The position numbers were made by a program, and so were the translations under genes. The notes under the pieces are model-generated. The model ran no database searches, was not told the DNA's origin, and was given only the letters and a program-made list of their open reading frames with translations. From positions 806,001-870,000 of the forward strand of contig NW_026251390.1 in the NCBI RefSeq assembly GCF_025118155.1: a stretch of DNA of 64,000 bases. The letters run 5' to 3'. Shown one piece after another: positions 35,534 to 48,098 of this stretch (positions within the stretch are counted from its first letter, which is position 1; each line of letters begins with the position of its first letter). Source of the stretch: Cokeromyces recurvatus. Lineage: Eukaryota > Mucoromycota > Mucoromycetes > Mucorales > Mucoraceae.

Positions 35534-37148
35534 TTACATGGTTTTATTTATTAATTCTTCAAGTGTCACCATTGATTTTCTATTTTCGCTATTTTGAATA
35601 CGTTCATGTAATTCGATTCTATCATGATGAATCGACTTTGATCCAATAACAACAATAAAGGGATATCCCATTAACTCTGCATCTTTCATTTTAGCACCAA
35701 ATCCAGTCTTTAAGCGATCATCTATCATCACATCACCTTTATGGATTTTGTCAAGTGCATCATAGACTTGATTCCTTAACGCCGCTTCCTCCTCTCTCTC
35801 AGTTGTCGTGACAATACAAACACGATAAGGTGCAATGGAGGATGGCCAAACAAGACCTCGGTCATCATGACACGCCTCTGCTACAGCCGCTAATAATCGT
35901 GTAATACCAATACCATAGCATCCCATCTCCACTTCCTTCCATGTACCATCTATATCGCGAAACTTACAGCCCAAATCAGCTGAATAACGTGTACCTAAAT
36001 AAAATGTATGTCCGCATTCAATGGCTTTTACACTTGAAAGTCGTGCTCCACTTTCCTCTTGACATGAGAGACAGGTATCGCCTGCTTTCGTCAATCGAAA
36101 TAGGCTAGGAGGATGAAGGGTGACTCGATTGGTATCTAAAAGAGGTGGTACCTGCACTGCATCATCGACAAAGAGATGAAGGTGCGATATCGTATCTGGA
36201 TCGATTGTATTCAATTTCGCTGATGATAGCTCATGAACATCTACGGCTGTCGCTAGATATTGATTTAATTGTGTTTGTATTTTAAGTAAATTCGGTAATC
36301 GATCCATGGGTGTCAAGATGGCAGCCCAACCTTGATTTACGTCGCCAGAAGAGGATTGAAAGGTAACGACAGTCGATCTGATATGAGTTCTTGCATTAGC
36401 TGGAATAATAGAATTCAGAAACGGGTGCTCCTCTAAAGTCGAAACAGGATTCTCATCATCGCGCTTATAGTGGCCTACGGCAAGTTCTTGATTAGCAGTG
36501 TAACCACAATGAGAACAGGTTAAAAGGGTATCTTCCCCAACTGGAGAGATTAAATGATATTCATGTGACTTGGAGCCACCCATATTACCACTATCAGCAT
36601 CTGCTACTACAAATGGGACTCCTATCCTTTGAAAGATACGACGATAGGCCTCTCCTACTTGATCATAACTAGCATAGGCATCCTCCTGACTCTTATCAAA
36701 CGAATAAAGATCCTTCATTATAAATTCACGTCCTCTTAATAATCCTGCTCTCGGTCGAAGCTCATCCCGGTATTTTCGACCTATTTGATATAAACGTAAC
36801 GGTAATTGTCTTGCTGAACGTAATTCATTCGCTACCAATTGAGTTATTTCCTCTTCATGCGTAGGTGCTAATAGCAGATCGGATTCCTTTCTATCTTTAA
36901 AACGAAAAAACTATATAAGAGATAACGTTAGAATCTTTCTCATTATTATTATTATTATCATCATTACTACCTCTCCCTTCGCACCATCCCAACGACCTGT
37001 CCTTTTCCAGCTGTCAGGATTAAGCAAGATGGGTAATGACAGTTTTTCACCACCAATCGCTTGCATTTCTTCATCAATGATGCGTTCTATTTTTTCAACA
37101 GTCCTTAAACCAAAGGGTAATAACGAATAAATACCCGCACCGCTCTAG

Positions 37149-37206
<58 letters not shown>

Positions 37207-37468
37207 AGAATCCTATTTTTCATAAAGTCATTATTTGTAATGGATTACCTGTCTAATAAAGCCAGCCTTTAATAAGGTGGAATGGCTCGTTAAATCTGAA
37301 CTTGATGTTTTATCTTTTGTTAATGGAATGAATTTGTTGGATAAACGATTTCGTCCCTGAAAATATATATATAAATCTATATACATGTATGTTTCTTTTA
37401 TGCTTTTTAATTATAATTACATCTAAAGAAAAAAATCTATTTATTTGCAATACAGGTTTATATTTCAT
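35534..37468 (-). CDS. Prolyl-tRNA synthetase, bacterial/mitochondrial type
   Basis: Class II enzyme that charges tRNA-Pro in mitochondria. Four exons give about 570 residues. The first (MKYKPVLQINRFFSLD) looks like a mitochondrial targeting sequence. Then FIPLTKDKTSSDLTSHSTLL, SGAGIYSLLPFGLRTVEKIE, LAPTHEEEIT, motif 2 in YQIGRKYRDELRPRAGLLRG, REFIMKDLYSFDKSQ, motif 3 in MGCYGIGITRLLAAVAEA, and the anticodon-binding domain from PSSIAPYRVCIV with MIDDRLKTGFGAKMKDAELM. Two CxxC pairs (CSHC and CLSC) flank the shortened insertion domain. An intron contains A53 (T53 in the transcript) near its 3' splice site. Yeast Aim10 is the counterpart. It lies 214 bp from, and on the same strand as, the AlaX-type editing gene. 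Confidence 0.95.
37152..37204. repeat. A53 homopolymer in ProRS intron
   Basis: Fifty-three consecutive A on the plus strand, so a poly-U tract just before the splice acceptor of the ProRS exon that begins SGAGIYS. Confidence 0.95.
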
Positions 37469-37682
37469 TAATTACAATTTGAAATGTGTCAAAAACAAAT
37501 GAAGTCTATAATTTTTTTTTTTTCGAAAAAAAAAAAAAAAGTGGGGGGGGAGAATTCCTTTTTACCACCCATTGTTTTTTTTTTTTTTTTTTTTTTTCTT
37601 CGGGGAAAGAGAAGGACAGAGAGAACCCTTGTTTTGTTTTTCTAATGGATGATTACATAATAAGGTACATAAAGTAGTAGAT

Positions 37683-39031
37683 TTATTGGAATAATTCTTC
37701 TTCAAGACACTTTTCTAAATTTTCTATTCCTTGCCAGTTTTGAGCTTTACCTTGCCATCGTCCTTTTCCACCCCCTTTTACACCAGATAAAGTTTTCATA
37801 ACCAGTTTCCCAGTCTTTTGTACAATTTCATTCTCTGTACCTATCACCACTATTGGACCACCCGTCTTTTGTTCTCCTGCAGCTAAGACGATAACGACTT
37901 TTTTATTGAACTGTTTCTCCAGCACTTGACGATCTCGGATGATGTTGGCGACTTTATTCAAAAACTCCATATCACCGTCTTCCTTATAGATCACGATCAG
38001 AGAGGAATCATTTAATAAAGCCTGTTCAATCTCTTTTACAGTATAAGCTGCTAATTGCTCTAATAAACGCTTTGCACCTTTCATATGCTCTCTCGATTGG
38101 TGTTGAATCTTTTGTATGCTTTCAATAAATTGTTCCTGAGGACCTGATAATAATGATGTCAGTTGACGACTGATGGTATACATGGTCTGAAAGCTATCCA
38201 AGACACGTTGACCAAATAAAAAGAAGACACGCGTATTTCCTCCTCTTACCTTCTCAGTATGTAATATTTTAAAGCATTGGAGTTGACTCAATTCAGCTAC
38301 ATGTGTCCCACAACAAGGATTTTTATCAAGATCTTTAATTTCTATAGTACGAATATAGCCCTTCCCAGTTTCACTAGGATAATCATCAGGTAAACTGTCA
38401 GGATGTTCTTCTAGTTCATCAGCCTGTTGTGAGTGTGTAATGACAGGTCTATTTTGAAGAATAAGTTCATTGACTTTGATTTCCACTTTCTGTAATAATT
38501 CCTGTTGTATGATCATTTCAGGTCCTTTATTCTTTCCTGCTGCTGTAGGTAATTCGATATATGAACGTCTTTCACCCAGATTCCAAGAGATGGTTTCAAT
38601 AAAAAACGGGGATCTTTCCAAAACAGCACTTAATAAATGTTGACCACTATGTTGTTGAACATGATCCCAACGACGTTCCCAATCCAATTTGACTTCAACA
38701 TCAGCACCTTGAGTAATAGGTTCTTTTGTATAATGAACATGAGCCAGTTTTTGACGTTGTACATTATGAACTTTGACATTATCAATATAGCCTGTATCAG
38801 AAGGTTGTCCTCCACCTTCAGGGAATAAAACTTGAAGTAACGTAGTATTCAAGTTAATAACTGACGCACTATGTATGTATGTATGTATATACCTGTATCA
38901 TAAAGTTTTACTTCATAAAAGCCTTGTTTGTTAGGTTTTTCTGAGCAAGAGATACATTTTGTAACTAATTGACGAGCAAATGTATCTCTTTGACAGAATA
39001 GATTACCAACAGGAATTTGATCAAGAACCAT
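37683..39031 (-). CDS. AARSD1: Alanyl-tRNA editing protein (AARSD1/AlaX-type)
   Basis: Free-standing editing domain that hydrolyses mischarged Ser-tRNA(Ala). Two exons: 39031 to about 38893 (MVLDQIPVGNLFCQRDTFAR ... VKLYDT) and about 38831 to 37683, joined as T|VLFPEGGGQPSDTGYIDNVK, for about 429 residues. Zinc ligands are visible in QQHSGQHLLSAV (HxxxH) and CCGTHV (CxxxH). The C-terminus has the glycine-rich GGPIVVIG, VKGGGKGRWQGKAQNW, as in human AARSD1. A50 lies just before the start codon on the plus strand. Cytosolic location is likely since no presequence is seen. Confidence 0.94.
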
Positions 39032-39038
39032 ATAAATG

Positions 39039-39042
<4 letters not shown>

Positions 39043-39092
<50 letters not shown>
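39043..39092. repeat. A50 homopolymer at AARSD1 start
   Basis: Fifty A on the plus strand beginning 12 bp from the AARSD1 start codon, giving a poly-T tract in the promoter or leader. Confidence 0.95.
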
Positions 39093-39094
<2 letters not shown>

Positions 39095-39189
39095 AAAAAA
39101 AATCATATTTATTCACTATATAAAGCCAAAAAAATAAAATAAAATAAAATAAACAAAAACATGACCATTACGATTTATACTATAATAAA

Positions 39190-41299
39190 TTAAGAACGAC
39201 GATGATGGTGTTGACGACGACGATGATGATTACTATTATTCAAGTGACGACTCTCTTTTAAAACATAAGTATTTTCTTCCAAATTTTTAAGATCTGAAGG
39301 TACAGGGAATGCTTGTTCTTTACCCTTGTTAGGACCATCAGAATAGAATATTTTAGGCCGATAAGCAGCATCTTCAAACATGACCTGAGAATTTTTGAAC
39401 TTTTTAATCAAGGCATCCTTTCCTTGAATGTTCGCATAAGATAAAGCACATCGCTTATCAGAATTAAAATGTTCCCTTCATAAAATAAAAGCAAGGTAAG
39501 GTTAATATAAATACATATTAATTCATACAAAATATGTGTATACCATTTTTTGCCTGCTTTTTCTTTAGCAAATAAAATAACAGATCTAGACAATGATAAT
39601 AATAAAAGACAGGTTCCTTAGAAGATGAAAGAGGTATAAACGTTATTTAGACTACTTACTTTGGATCAATAAAGTTAATAAAGGCATAACCTACATTACA
39701 TTTATTTTTAAAATCGATACGGAGATAAAGAAAATCATAAGTATTAGCATGACTACTATTGATGCAATCAATCAACATTTGCTATTATAAAAGAAAAGAA
39801 AGGATATTAAAGTAAGAATCTATGGCTATTCACGTATAAAGTACAGTACCTGGGTATATTTATTAGGAATATTTCTGATCATAAACGTAGTCCTTTTATC
39901 TTCACCTTGTATAATTTTATCAAAATCAATGTCATTCTTTGTATTCGTATTATTACAACTACTTGTTGTACTATGACTTGAAACAGTACTATTGGTTGTT
40001 GTAGCCATCATGGTTGTAGTTGAAAAAGAATAAGGTTCTTCTTCCATCTTGAATTTAACGTTATTTTCTTCTTCTTCTTCTTCTATACATTTCTTTTTTT
40101 GATGATAAAGAAGAGGAGGGGAAGGTGGTAGTAATGATGATGTCATATAACTAGTATTAGTGGATAATGATTTCTTATAAGGAGGGAATGGATCAGTAGA
40201 GAAATAGCTTTGACTAGAGATTGTAGGAGAACAAGAATGAATAGAATTTGAAGTAATTGCTTTCCCAGTATTTATAAAAGGTAAACGATCCTCCCAAGGC
40301 ATCGACAGAGGAGAAGGAGAAGGAGGAGGAGGATGATGATAGACTAAGGAAGTAGTAGTAGGTGAATGATATGAGCAAGAGCAAGGATCATTCTTTGTAT
40401 TTGTATACACATTAAAGCAGATATTCTATAGACAAAAGAAATGTTTGTTCGTTTATTCGTTCATTCACTATAAATATGTACTTACTTCAATTATAGCATG
40501 ATTCAATTGTTTTAATATCTTTTCATTAGAACGTTCATCATCGTATTCCAGGTTAATGATTGTACATTTAGAAGAAATATTGACTTCTGATGTAGAAGTA
40601 ATTAAACCCATTTGTTGTAAATAAGTCTATTTTTTTTTTTTATTTATTTAGTTTTGTTATAGAATCAAAAATTAGACTTGTTTTTTACCATATAATTAAA
40701 CTGTTTTAAATCAATAAATTCGTTTGTTGTGCTTAGGACAACAAATAGTTTTTCATTCATTTTCTTATTAATCGTACATGGTTTTACATAATAAGCAACT
40801 TTAAAGGCATTCATCAGTTTACTATGCATAATGATTTCTAAACCATATTTCGCGTCTTTTAAAGAATAATAAGAAATGATGAGAAGACCAGAGACAAGAT
40901 AAGGATAGATAGTACGTACATCACCTGTATTCTAGAGATATAATACATTAATAAGCGTATGATGATGAATCATGCTTAACTATCTTACTTTTAACAAGTC
41001 TTTTAATACTTCATTATGTTCATTGGCACATAAATGACTATCTATAAGTATAGCAATATGTCTTGTGGGTTGTTCACTTTGAATAGATTCTAATAATAAT
41101 TGTAGTTGGACCCCATATTTAAATGGTATTTATTTCATGTATTTATCTATCTTTTACTATTATTATTACCTGTTAATAAACTAGAAGAGTAAATATCTTT
41201 ATTATTTGATAATAACTGCCAAGGTTCAATAGAATTAAATAACTCTTTATTTTGTTGTTGTAGTCGTGAATGTTGATTTAATAAGTTTTGATGTGTCAT
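39190..41299 (-). CDS. Mei2-type RNA-binding protein
   Basis: RNA-binding regulator of the family of fission-yeast Mei2, which drives meiosis. Multiple exons, about 600 residues. Start [20 protein letters not shown] at 41299. The middle holds a divergent RRM-like part ([20 protein letters not shown], then [20 protein letters not shown]). A disordered S/T/P-rich exon at 40410-39850 follows. The C-terminal RRM is diagnostic: [40 protein letters not shown], then [20 protein letters not shown] with [14 protein letters not shown], ending in a basic [11 protein letters not shown] tail. Each exon keeps frame across GTA... donors. Meiotic role here is by family only. Confidence 0.9.
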
Positions 41300-41400
41300 T
41301 TTAATAAATATAAAGAGATATATTCAAAAACAAAAAAAAAAAAAAAGGAAACAAAAAAAAAACGGTATTTACATGTAAATAAAGAAAAAGCAAAAGAGAG

Positions 41401-41436
<36 letters not shown>
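41401..41436. repeat. A36 homopolymer
   Basis: Between the Mei2-type gene start (41299) and the Zn2Cys6 gene stop (41526), both minus. Confidence 0.95.
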
Positions 41437-41438
<2 letters not shown>

Positions 41439-41525
41439 AAGGGATAATATATAAAAGAACAAGTGACAAGTCCTTTTTTTTTTGACAGTAAATAATAAAC
41501 GCCCACTGACAATTTTCATGTGATT

Positions 41526-43077
41526 TTATTTTTTTATTTGTTGTTGTAACCAAATATCAAATGAGGATATTGCATTTAAAGATGAAGTTGAATTATTGTT
41601 ATCAAATAAAAGGTGGTTTACTGGCAACATGGAAGAAGTAGTCCCGTTCACTAAAGATGACCAATCATCATTACTCTCCATATGAGCTGAAGGAGATAAT
41701 GTTTTAGCTGTTACTGTTGTATCACCATCATGGTTCTCTTCTGTCATGTGTTGATCTTGACTATTCCTTTGATATAAATCCATTACTCTTTCATGAAGTG
41801 CATATAAATCTTTTGTTAAGAAATCCATCTTTTCTGACATGGCCCAATACAGTTTCATTTCCTAAATAATAAGAATATCCGTTTCATATGCATATTTGTA
41901 TACACGTATATTATAACTTACGTGGAAGAATGTAAGCATTTCTTTTAAAGCATCTTCTGCCTTTTCACATTCTTCTGGATTTATTGAAAAACTATGATTG
42001 ACCATCACAGTAGCCACTACATAAGCAAAATAAATAAAGTAGGGAGGTATGGTTGCAGTTTTGAAATTATGAACTACATCTTTGAGTAGAGTTGAAAAAC
42101 GATATGCTGCGGAAAGACATCTCTCTTGACTTTTATATATTAATTCCTGCATTTCTTGTGTGACCTCTTCTAATCTTGGCATATTTGACGCTAATACAAG
42201 TGACACTCGATTCAGTAACACGATAAGTCCATTTTGTAATAAAAGCGAATAATGATAAGAAAAGCCCTTTTCATCAGATAACAGCCTTTCTTGCCATATA
42301 TCATCTAATTCTCTGTTTAATTCCTTGAATGTGTGTGTATCCTTTTGTGTTAAATCCTTAGCGCCTCGATTTATAAAATGTATAATTTTGTCTAAAATTG
42401 TATATTGCTTTATGATGTGTGATTCGATTCCTATAGTCTGAATACTTTCAATAGTCCTAGTACTCATACTCAAGTCAATAGGTATCATTTGAACACCAGT
42501 TATTCTTCTATTCTCACGTATTATATTATATCGTATTAATCTTCTTCCATCTATTGACTTTTGATATAATTCATTACTATCATCGAGTATGGATCTATGG
42601 TAAGAAATAGGTAATAAAATATCTGCATCTCTACTATCTAACATCTGGGGCCGTCCTGAATAAGCACTTGCCACTTTATCGTTAATAAATACTGTCCAAT
42701 ATAATTTACGTCGACTTTCATACCAAAGCCATTGATTTAAACTCATCGTCATTCCAGGCATTATCTCTTCAAACATAATTTCCTTATTTAGTCCAAGTTC
42801 AAGTGTCATACAAATAGCAATACCCAAATCCCTCCAATAATGGGGTCCTCTTGCACATCCATATTCGTATAAACTCAAATAAATGAGTCCTTGAATATGT
42901 TCTATATTTGGTGATTCAATCACATTTGCAATCATAGATCTTGCCTTTATTGCATACTTTTCCCCTGATAGCCATAATGGACTCTCTATTATATCTGATC
43001 TTTTCAAAAACCTTTATATTTGATTATAAATAATGAAAAAGCGCACACACGCATACACATATACATGCACATATACA

Positions 43078-43156
<79 letters not shown>

Positions 43157-43336
43157 ACATACCTAACAGCTACAGATAAAATGGAATGCAGTAGAAAAGA
43201 ACTACAAGTCTTATTCTTTACACTTTCTTGAAATGCTTCAATATCTACAATAGGTGATAATAATAATTCACATTGATTAAAATAAATATCTAATGCATCT
43301 TCAATAATATCATCAGAAGGCCATTCATTAAGTTGT

Positions 43337-43369
<33 letters not shown>

Positions 43370-43738
43370 TAAGATGGTAAAGCTTGACTAACGTTTTCAG
43401 TCAGAGAGCATGATTGTGAAGGTATATTATTATTGCTTTCGATCATTTCCTCGAGTTTTCTAATTCTTTGTTCTAATACATCGATATGGCTTTGTTTAGG
43501 TCCTCGTTTCCTAATAATACTGCTATAGGAACAATGTAGATTAAACTTTACACATTTACTACAAGGTTTTTGTCCATCGCACTTGATCTATTTTTATTTT
43601 TATTTTTTTTGTTTCTTTATAAATGATCAAGATGGAAATAGTATAGATTCACAATGTATTTACCTTCTTATGACGACAAACATTGCAAGCAATTAATTGC
43701 CTTTTTCTTTTTGTTATTGGTTGTTGCGGTTGTTCCAT
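41526..43738 (-). CDS. Zn2Cys6 fungal transcription factor
   Basis: DNA-binding regulator with the fungal-specific transcription factor domain. The start at 43738 gives MEQPQQPITKRKRQLIACNV. The binuclear cluster is complete: CNVC, then RHKK|IKC, DGQKPC, SKC and VKFNLHC (spacing C-x2-C-x6-C-x5-C-x2-C-x6-C), split by an intron after HKK. A short coiled linker (VLEQRIRKLEEMI) follows. The middle-homology region lies in the exons at about 43446-43160 and 43007-41862: IQGLIYLSLYEYGCARGPHY, LGIAICMTLELGLN, ESRRKLYWTVFINDKVASAY and SGRPQML. A last exon ends WLQQQIKK. One intron starts directly with an (AC)n/(GT)n repeat. No target pathway can be assigned. Confidence 0.92.
43041..43163. repeat. (AC)33 microsatellite starting at a splice donor
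   Basis: An uninterrupted AC run (43085-43150) plus flanking imperfect units. On the minus strand it is (GT)n directly continuing the donor GTATGTGTGTATGTG of a Zn2Cys6-gene intron. Confidence 0.95.
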
Positions 43739-43769
43739 GGATATAATACATATACAAAAATAAGAAAGC

Positions 43770-43809
<40 letters not shown>

Positions 43810-44045
43810 GTCGTGCTTTAAAATGAACAACACATCAAATAATTACCTTTTTATTTTAAAACAAAAATAACACTTCTCCTTTTTTTTTTATAAAAGTAAG
43901 GAAATCGCCTTCTTTCAATTTAAAGCTCTTTTTTTTTAAAAAAAATATATAGTTTTCCTTATATTAGGTAATATGGATGTATACAGTTTATTTATTTATT
44001 TATATTCAAGCTCTCATTTGATGTCTCACTTTATCATAGTTCATC
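43739..44045. promoter_or_regulatory. Divergent promoter region with A35 tract
   Basis: 307 bp between the Zn2Cys6 gene (minus) and Pik1 (plus). A35 lies at 43771-43805. No other site is recognised. Confidence 0.5.
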
Positions 44046-47000
44046 ATGTCAAATGCGCTTTTGTTAAGGCTGTTTACTTCTGAATTCTTTAATTCTTGGA
44101 TTGCAGTTTCTTATCTATTTAGATATTCTGACAATGTTGGCATCCAACATTATTTATGTGCTGAACTAAAAAGCTTTCCTATATCCGAGATTGAATTCTT
44201 TTTACCTCAGTTAATGTAAAAAAGAAAAAAACAATAGTCAAGATGAAAAAAAAAAAAATGCATCTATTAATCTTCATATACATATAATAGTCATCTTTTA
44301 ATTACAAAACCTTCAGATTCGGTGGCACTAGAATGCTTTTTAATAGAGATGTTTGAAAAATCAACTCATATTGCACTAATGGTACGTTCATATTTTTAAT
44401 ATACACGAAAAAAAAAAATGTGTGTGCATTAATATGTTTTATTTGTATATAGTCACTATGGTATTTACAAGCTTATTTATCTGACCTTTGTGCAAATCCA
44501 TCAAGTCCATCTTTTGAACTATGTAAGCGGTTATTAAATAAAGCGCAAGCTGTTGTATTTGCAGAAGAAGAACATGCAATAGAAGAATCATTAAGTCAAC
44601 GAATGATCCATCATCAACAAAGAAACAGTCAAAAAGTGCGCGAAAATCCTTTCCCTGCCTTGGTAGGTATGGGTGCTGTCCTATTGGGTATCGGACAGCC
44701 TTTGATGACCAAGCCCGCAGGTAGAATTGCGATTGCACAAGGGCGTAGAAATCGTATCAATTCTATTCATGGTACGACTCATCCATCATCACTTGTACAA
44801 ACAGCAGCAGATGATGATGATCATCATCATCATGATTCCTTTTCTCCTTTGTCTTCTACTAATCAGTCAGTACATCTCGATGTGTCCTCTTCACATCATC
44901 ATCACCATTACCTTTCTTCTTCACAACCTGATCTACCCGTTACATCATTATCAAAAAAGAAAAAATCTCATCCTTATTTTAGTCCTTTTGCAAGCTCTCC
45001 TTCTCTAGAAGATTTACATCGAGGTAAAGCCTTTTCAGTGACAAGATATATTAAATCTGCTCAACACAAAATCAACAAAAAAATGATCCAATTAGGAGAG
45101 GAACAGCTCACAGTGACCTCTCCCTTGTCAGATCATAATAGTCTTCGAAAGAAAAAAGGCAAACAAACATCATTCCCTTCTGTCTTTGATCCTACTTTAA
45201 CAGCCCTTGGACAATCCACTGTGCCAACCAATACAGCTCCACTCTCACCTGCTTTATCTCATTATCACTCCTCTTCTTCTGAAGAAATCATCACCACTGA
45301 CCACCCTCATTCTTCTTCAGAGGATGAACAAGATCCATTTTTATTAGCTCATCAAGAAACAAAGCAAGCATCATCATCATCATCATCCTCATCCTCTCAT
45401 AATCATGATCATGATTCAGTAAAAGGTGCGGATAGTCCTATACGACGTTCCTTTTCAAAGTTAAGTATAGATCATCGTAAACTATTACTTCGTAGCAACT
45501 ATTTTAGATCAGAGATGCAATTTGTGTTGGCACTTGTGGATATTGCAACACGATTAGTGATTGTGCCCAAGGAAGCACGTATGAGTGCATTACACGCTGA
45601 ACTTACTTTATTAAATCATAATTTACCTGCCGAGATCTGTTTACCGTTATGGTGTCCTGCCACAGCAGAGAAACCTTATCATCATCGTATCGTTCGTATT
45701 AGTCCTACAGATGCCGTTGTCCTTAATTCAGCTGAACGAGCACCTTATCTATTGATGATTGAAGTCTTGGACGATGAAATGAGTTTTGAAGAGAGTAGTT
45801 ATCTAAGTCCATCAGGACATTATTACTGCCGTCATCAACATCATCGACCTAAACGTTCACATTCTAAACGGACCTCTATTTCTTTAAAAAAGGAAGAAGA
45901 TGATGACACAGTTGCTGATATAGGAGAGATGAGGAAAAAGAAGGCGATGATGACAAATGAACAAGACATCAACATTCAAAAGACCACCACCACCACTACC
46001 ACCACTTCTTCATCCACCTTTGCTGATGATTATGCAGAGCGAATGCGAACAGCAGCTGTGATGCTTGCACAATTACAATCTCCGAATATAATTTCCAATT
46101 ATAGCAATAACAGTAGTGGTAACAGTAACAGTAACAATAACAGTAATAATAATAGTCTTAATGGCGGTATAAATTCCTCTTTATTTTCTAAATACAGATT
46201 ACACTCATCGAGTCATACTCATAATACAGAGCATATTCGACGAAAGATCATCAAAGAGATGATGGCTTTAGAAGAGGAAAGGATGAAGAAGATAAAGATA
46301 GAGGGTGTGGGTAGTGTTGTTCAAGGGACTGAAGGAGGCTCTATGATGGGGGGTGATCGATTATTAGAAGATAAAGAAGAGCATATGATGGCTTGGGTCA
46401 AGATGAAGAATAATAAAGCCAATAATGATGATCCAAGTGCAGTTGTACTTTCTGAAGATTGGGAGACCAAGAAGGAAAGGTTAAGACGTGCCTCCCCTTT
46501 TGGTCATTTACCTAATTGGCATCTTTTATCTGTGATTGTCAAACATGGTGCCGATCTAAGACAAGAACAATTTGCAATTCAATTAATTCGTGAAATGCAA
46601 CGTATTTGGGAGGATACAGGTGTCAATGTTTGGGTGAAATAGTAAATATCATATCACTCTCTATCTCCTAAGGGGGGGGGGAAAAAGGATAACATGACTG
46701 ACCAAGTACTTTTTTGTTTGTAATAGTTTCCGTATTCTAGTTACTTCGGATAGTTCTGGTTTAATAGAGACATTAAGAAATACAATCTCTATTCATTCAA
46801 TTAAAAAGACTGCATATACAAGAGGCTGGAATCAAAAAGGAGCAGTCTATACTTTATATGATTATTATGAAAAAGTAAAGCCCTATAATATATACATATA
46901 TACATATTTTACTAACGAATAGACTCTTCTTAGATATGGGGACCGCCTGATTCAGATGAATTTTTAAAAGCGCAGGACGCATTTATGAGAAGTTTAACAG

Positions 47001-47532
47001 GATACTCAATCGCTTGTTACGTGTTACAAATTAAAGATAGACATAACGGTAATTTATTGATTGATGATGAAGGACATTTGATTCATATTGACTTTGGCTT
47101 CATGCTCTCCAACTCACCTGGTTCAGTTGGGTTCGAGATGGCACCCTTTAAATTACCACAAGAATACATTGATATCTTGGGAGGTGTTCATGGTGAAAAA
47201 TTTGCAGAATACAAAGCATTAATGAAGGCAGCCTTTTTAGCAGTCCGAAAACATAGTGAAAATATTTTATTGTTAACTGAAATGATGAGTAAAGACTCTA
47301 ATTTACCATGTTTTCAAAATGGGGACATGACTGTATCACAACTACGTGATCGCTTTCAATTACAATTAACAGAGCCTCAAGCAGAAGAATTTGTTGATAA
47401 ATTAATCATGAGTAGTTGTTGTAATGTATTTACGAGGCTTTATGATACCTTTCAATATTATTCACAAGTAAGTCTTTTATATGTGTACATGTATTTATTA
47501 TAATTGACTTTATTCTTTAGGGCATTTTATAA
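44046..47532 (+). CDS. PIK1: Phosphatidylinositol 4-kinase beta (Pik1)
   Basis: Makes PI4P at the Golgi, needed for secretion. Six exons (44046-44215, 44291-44381, 44453-46641, 46727-46874, 46934-47467, 47521-47532) give 1,047 residues. The N-terminal lipid-kinase-unique/helical part reads LLLRLFTSEFFNSWIAVSYL, DNVGIQHYLC, IEFFLPQLIHLLITKPSDSV and LSLWYLQAYL-like text. A disordered S/H-rich middle (about 90-650) follows. The catalytic part starts near FGHLPNWHLLSVIVKHGADL with RQEQFAIQLIREMQRIWED, then WVKYFRILVTSDSSGLIETL. The catalytic loop DRHNGN is at about residue 901 and the DFG-like IDFGF at about 918. It ends TRLYDTFQYYSQGIL. Junctions such as PQLI|HLL and WVK|YFR confirm the splicing. 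The AUG at 44046 is chosen because it matches the family N-terminus. Confidence 0.96.
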
Positions 47533-47996
47533 AGTCTAAATAATACCCAATGTATGTATATCACGTTTTATATATATAAATAAACAAATATACACTATGT
47601 AATGAAACAAAAAAAAAAAATTGCTTCTTTTAAATTCTTCCCCTGTCATGATGATGATACAAAACAGATATTATATTTCTAATTTTTTAGCGGCCTTTTT
47701 TTTCTATATTTGGAAAAATATATAAACATATAAAAAGCAAAGGATTTTTATTAAATTGTATTACAATTGAATTCGAAAAAAAAATAAAAAAAAATAAAAT
47801 AAATAGAGCTTATTTTATTTTACTTTATTTTTATTCTTCTTATCTACTCAAATAAGAAAGAGAGAGAGAGAGACAGAGACAGAGACACAGAGAGAGAGAA
47901 AGAAAAGGAAAATTTAATTTAGAAGATAATGACTATCCTTTTTGTTTAGCATGAAACATTTATGTTTTATTGTCCAGAAACATTTACATTTGTTGA

Positions 47997-48030
<34 letters not shown>

Positions 48031-48098
48031 CTCTGGTTCCTTAAAGAGAAATAGAAATTATTGGTTAAAATAAAATCCTAACTTTATGCTTGATTTTA
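47533..48098. other. Intergenic between convergent genes
   Basis: 566 bp holding the 3' ends of Pik1 and the homeodomain gene, a GA-rich tract (47855-47900) and T32 (47999-48030). No gene seen. Confidence 0.6.

Noticed and set aside
44727..45008. 93-codon plus frame inside Pik1
   Set aside because: Shadow of the low-complexity region in the real frame.
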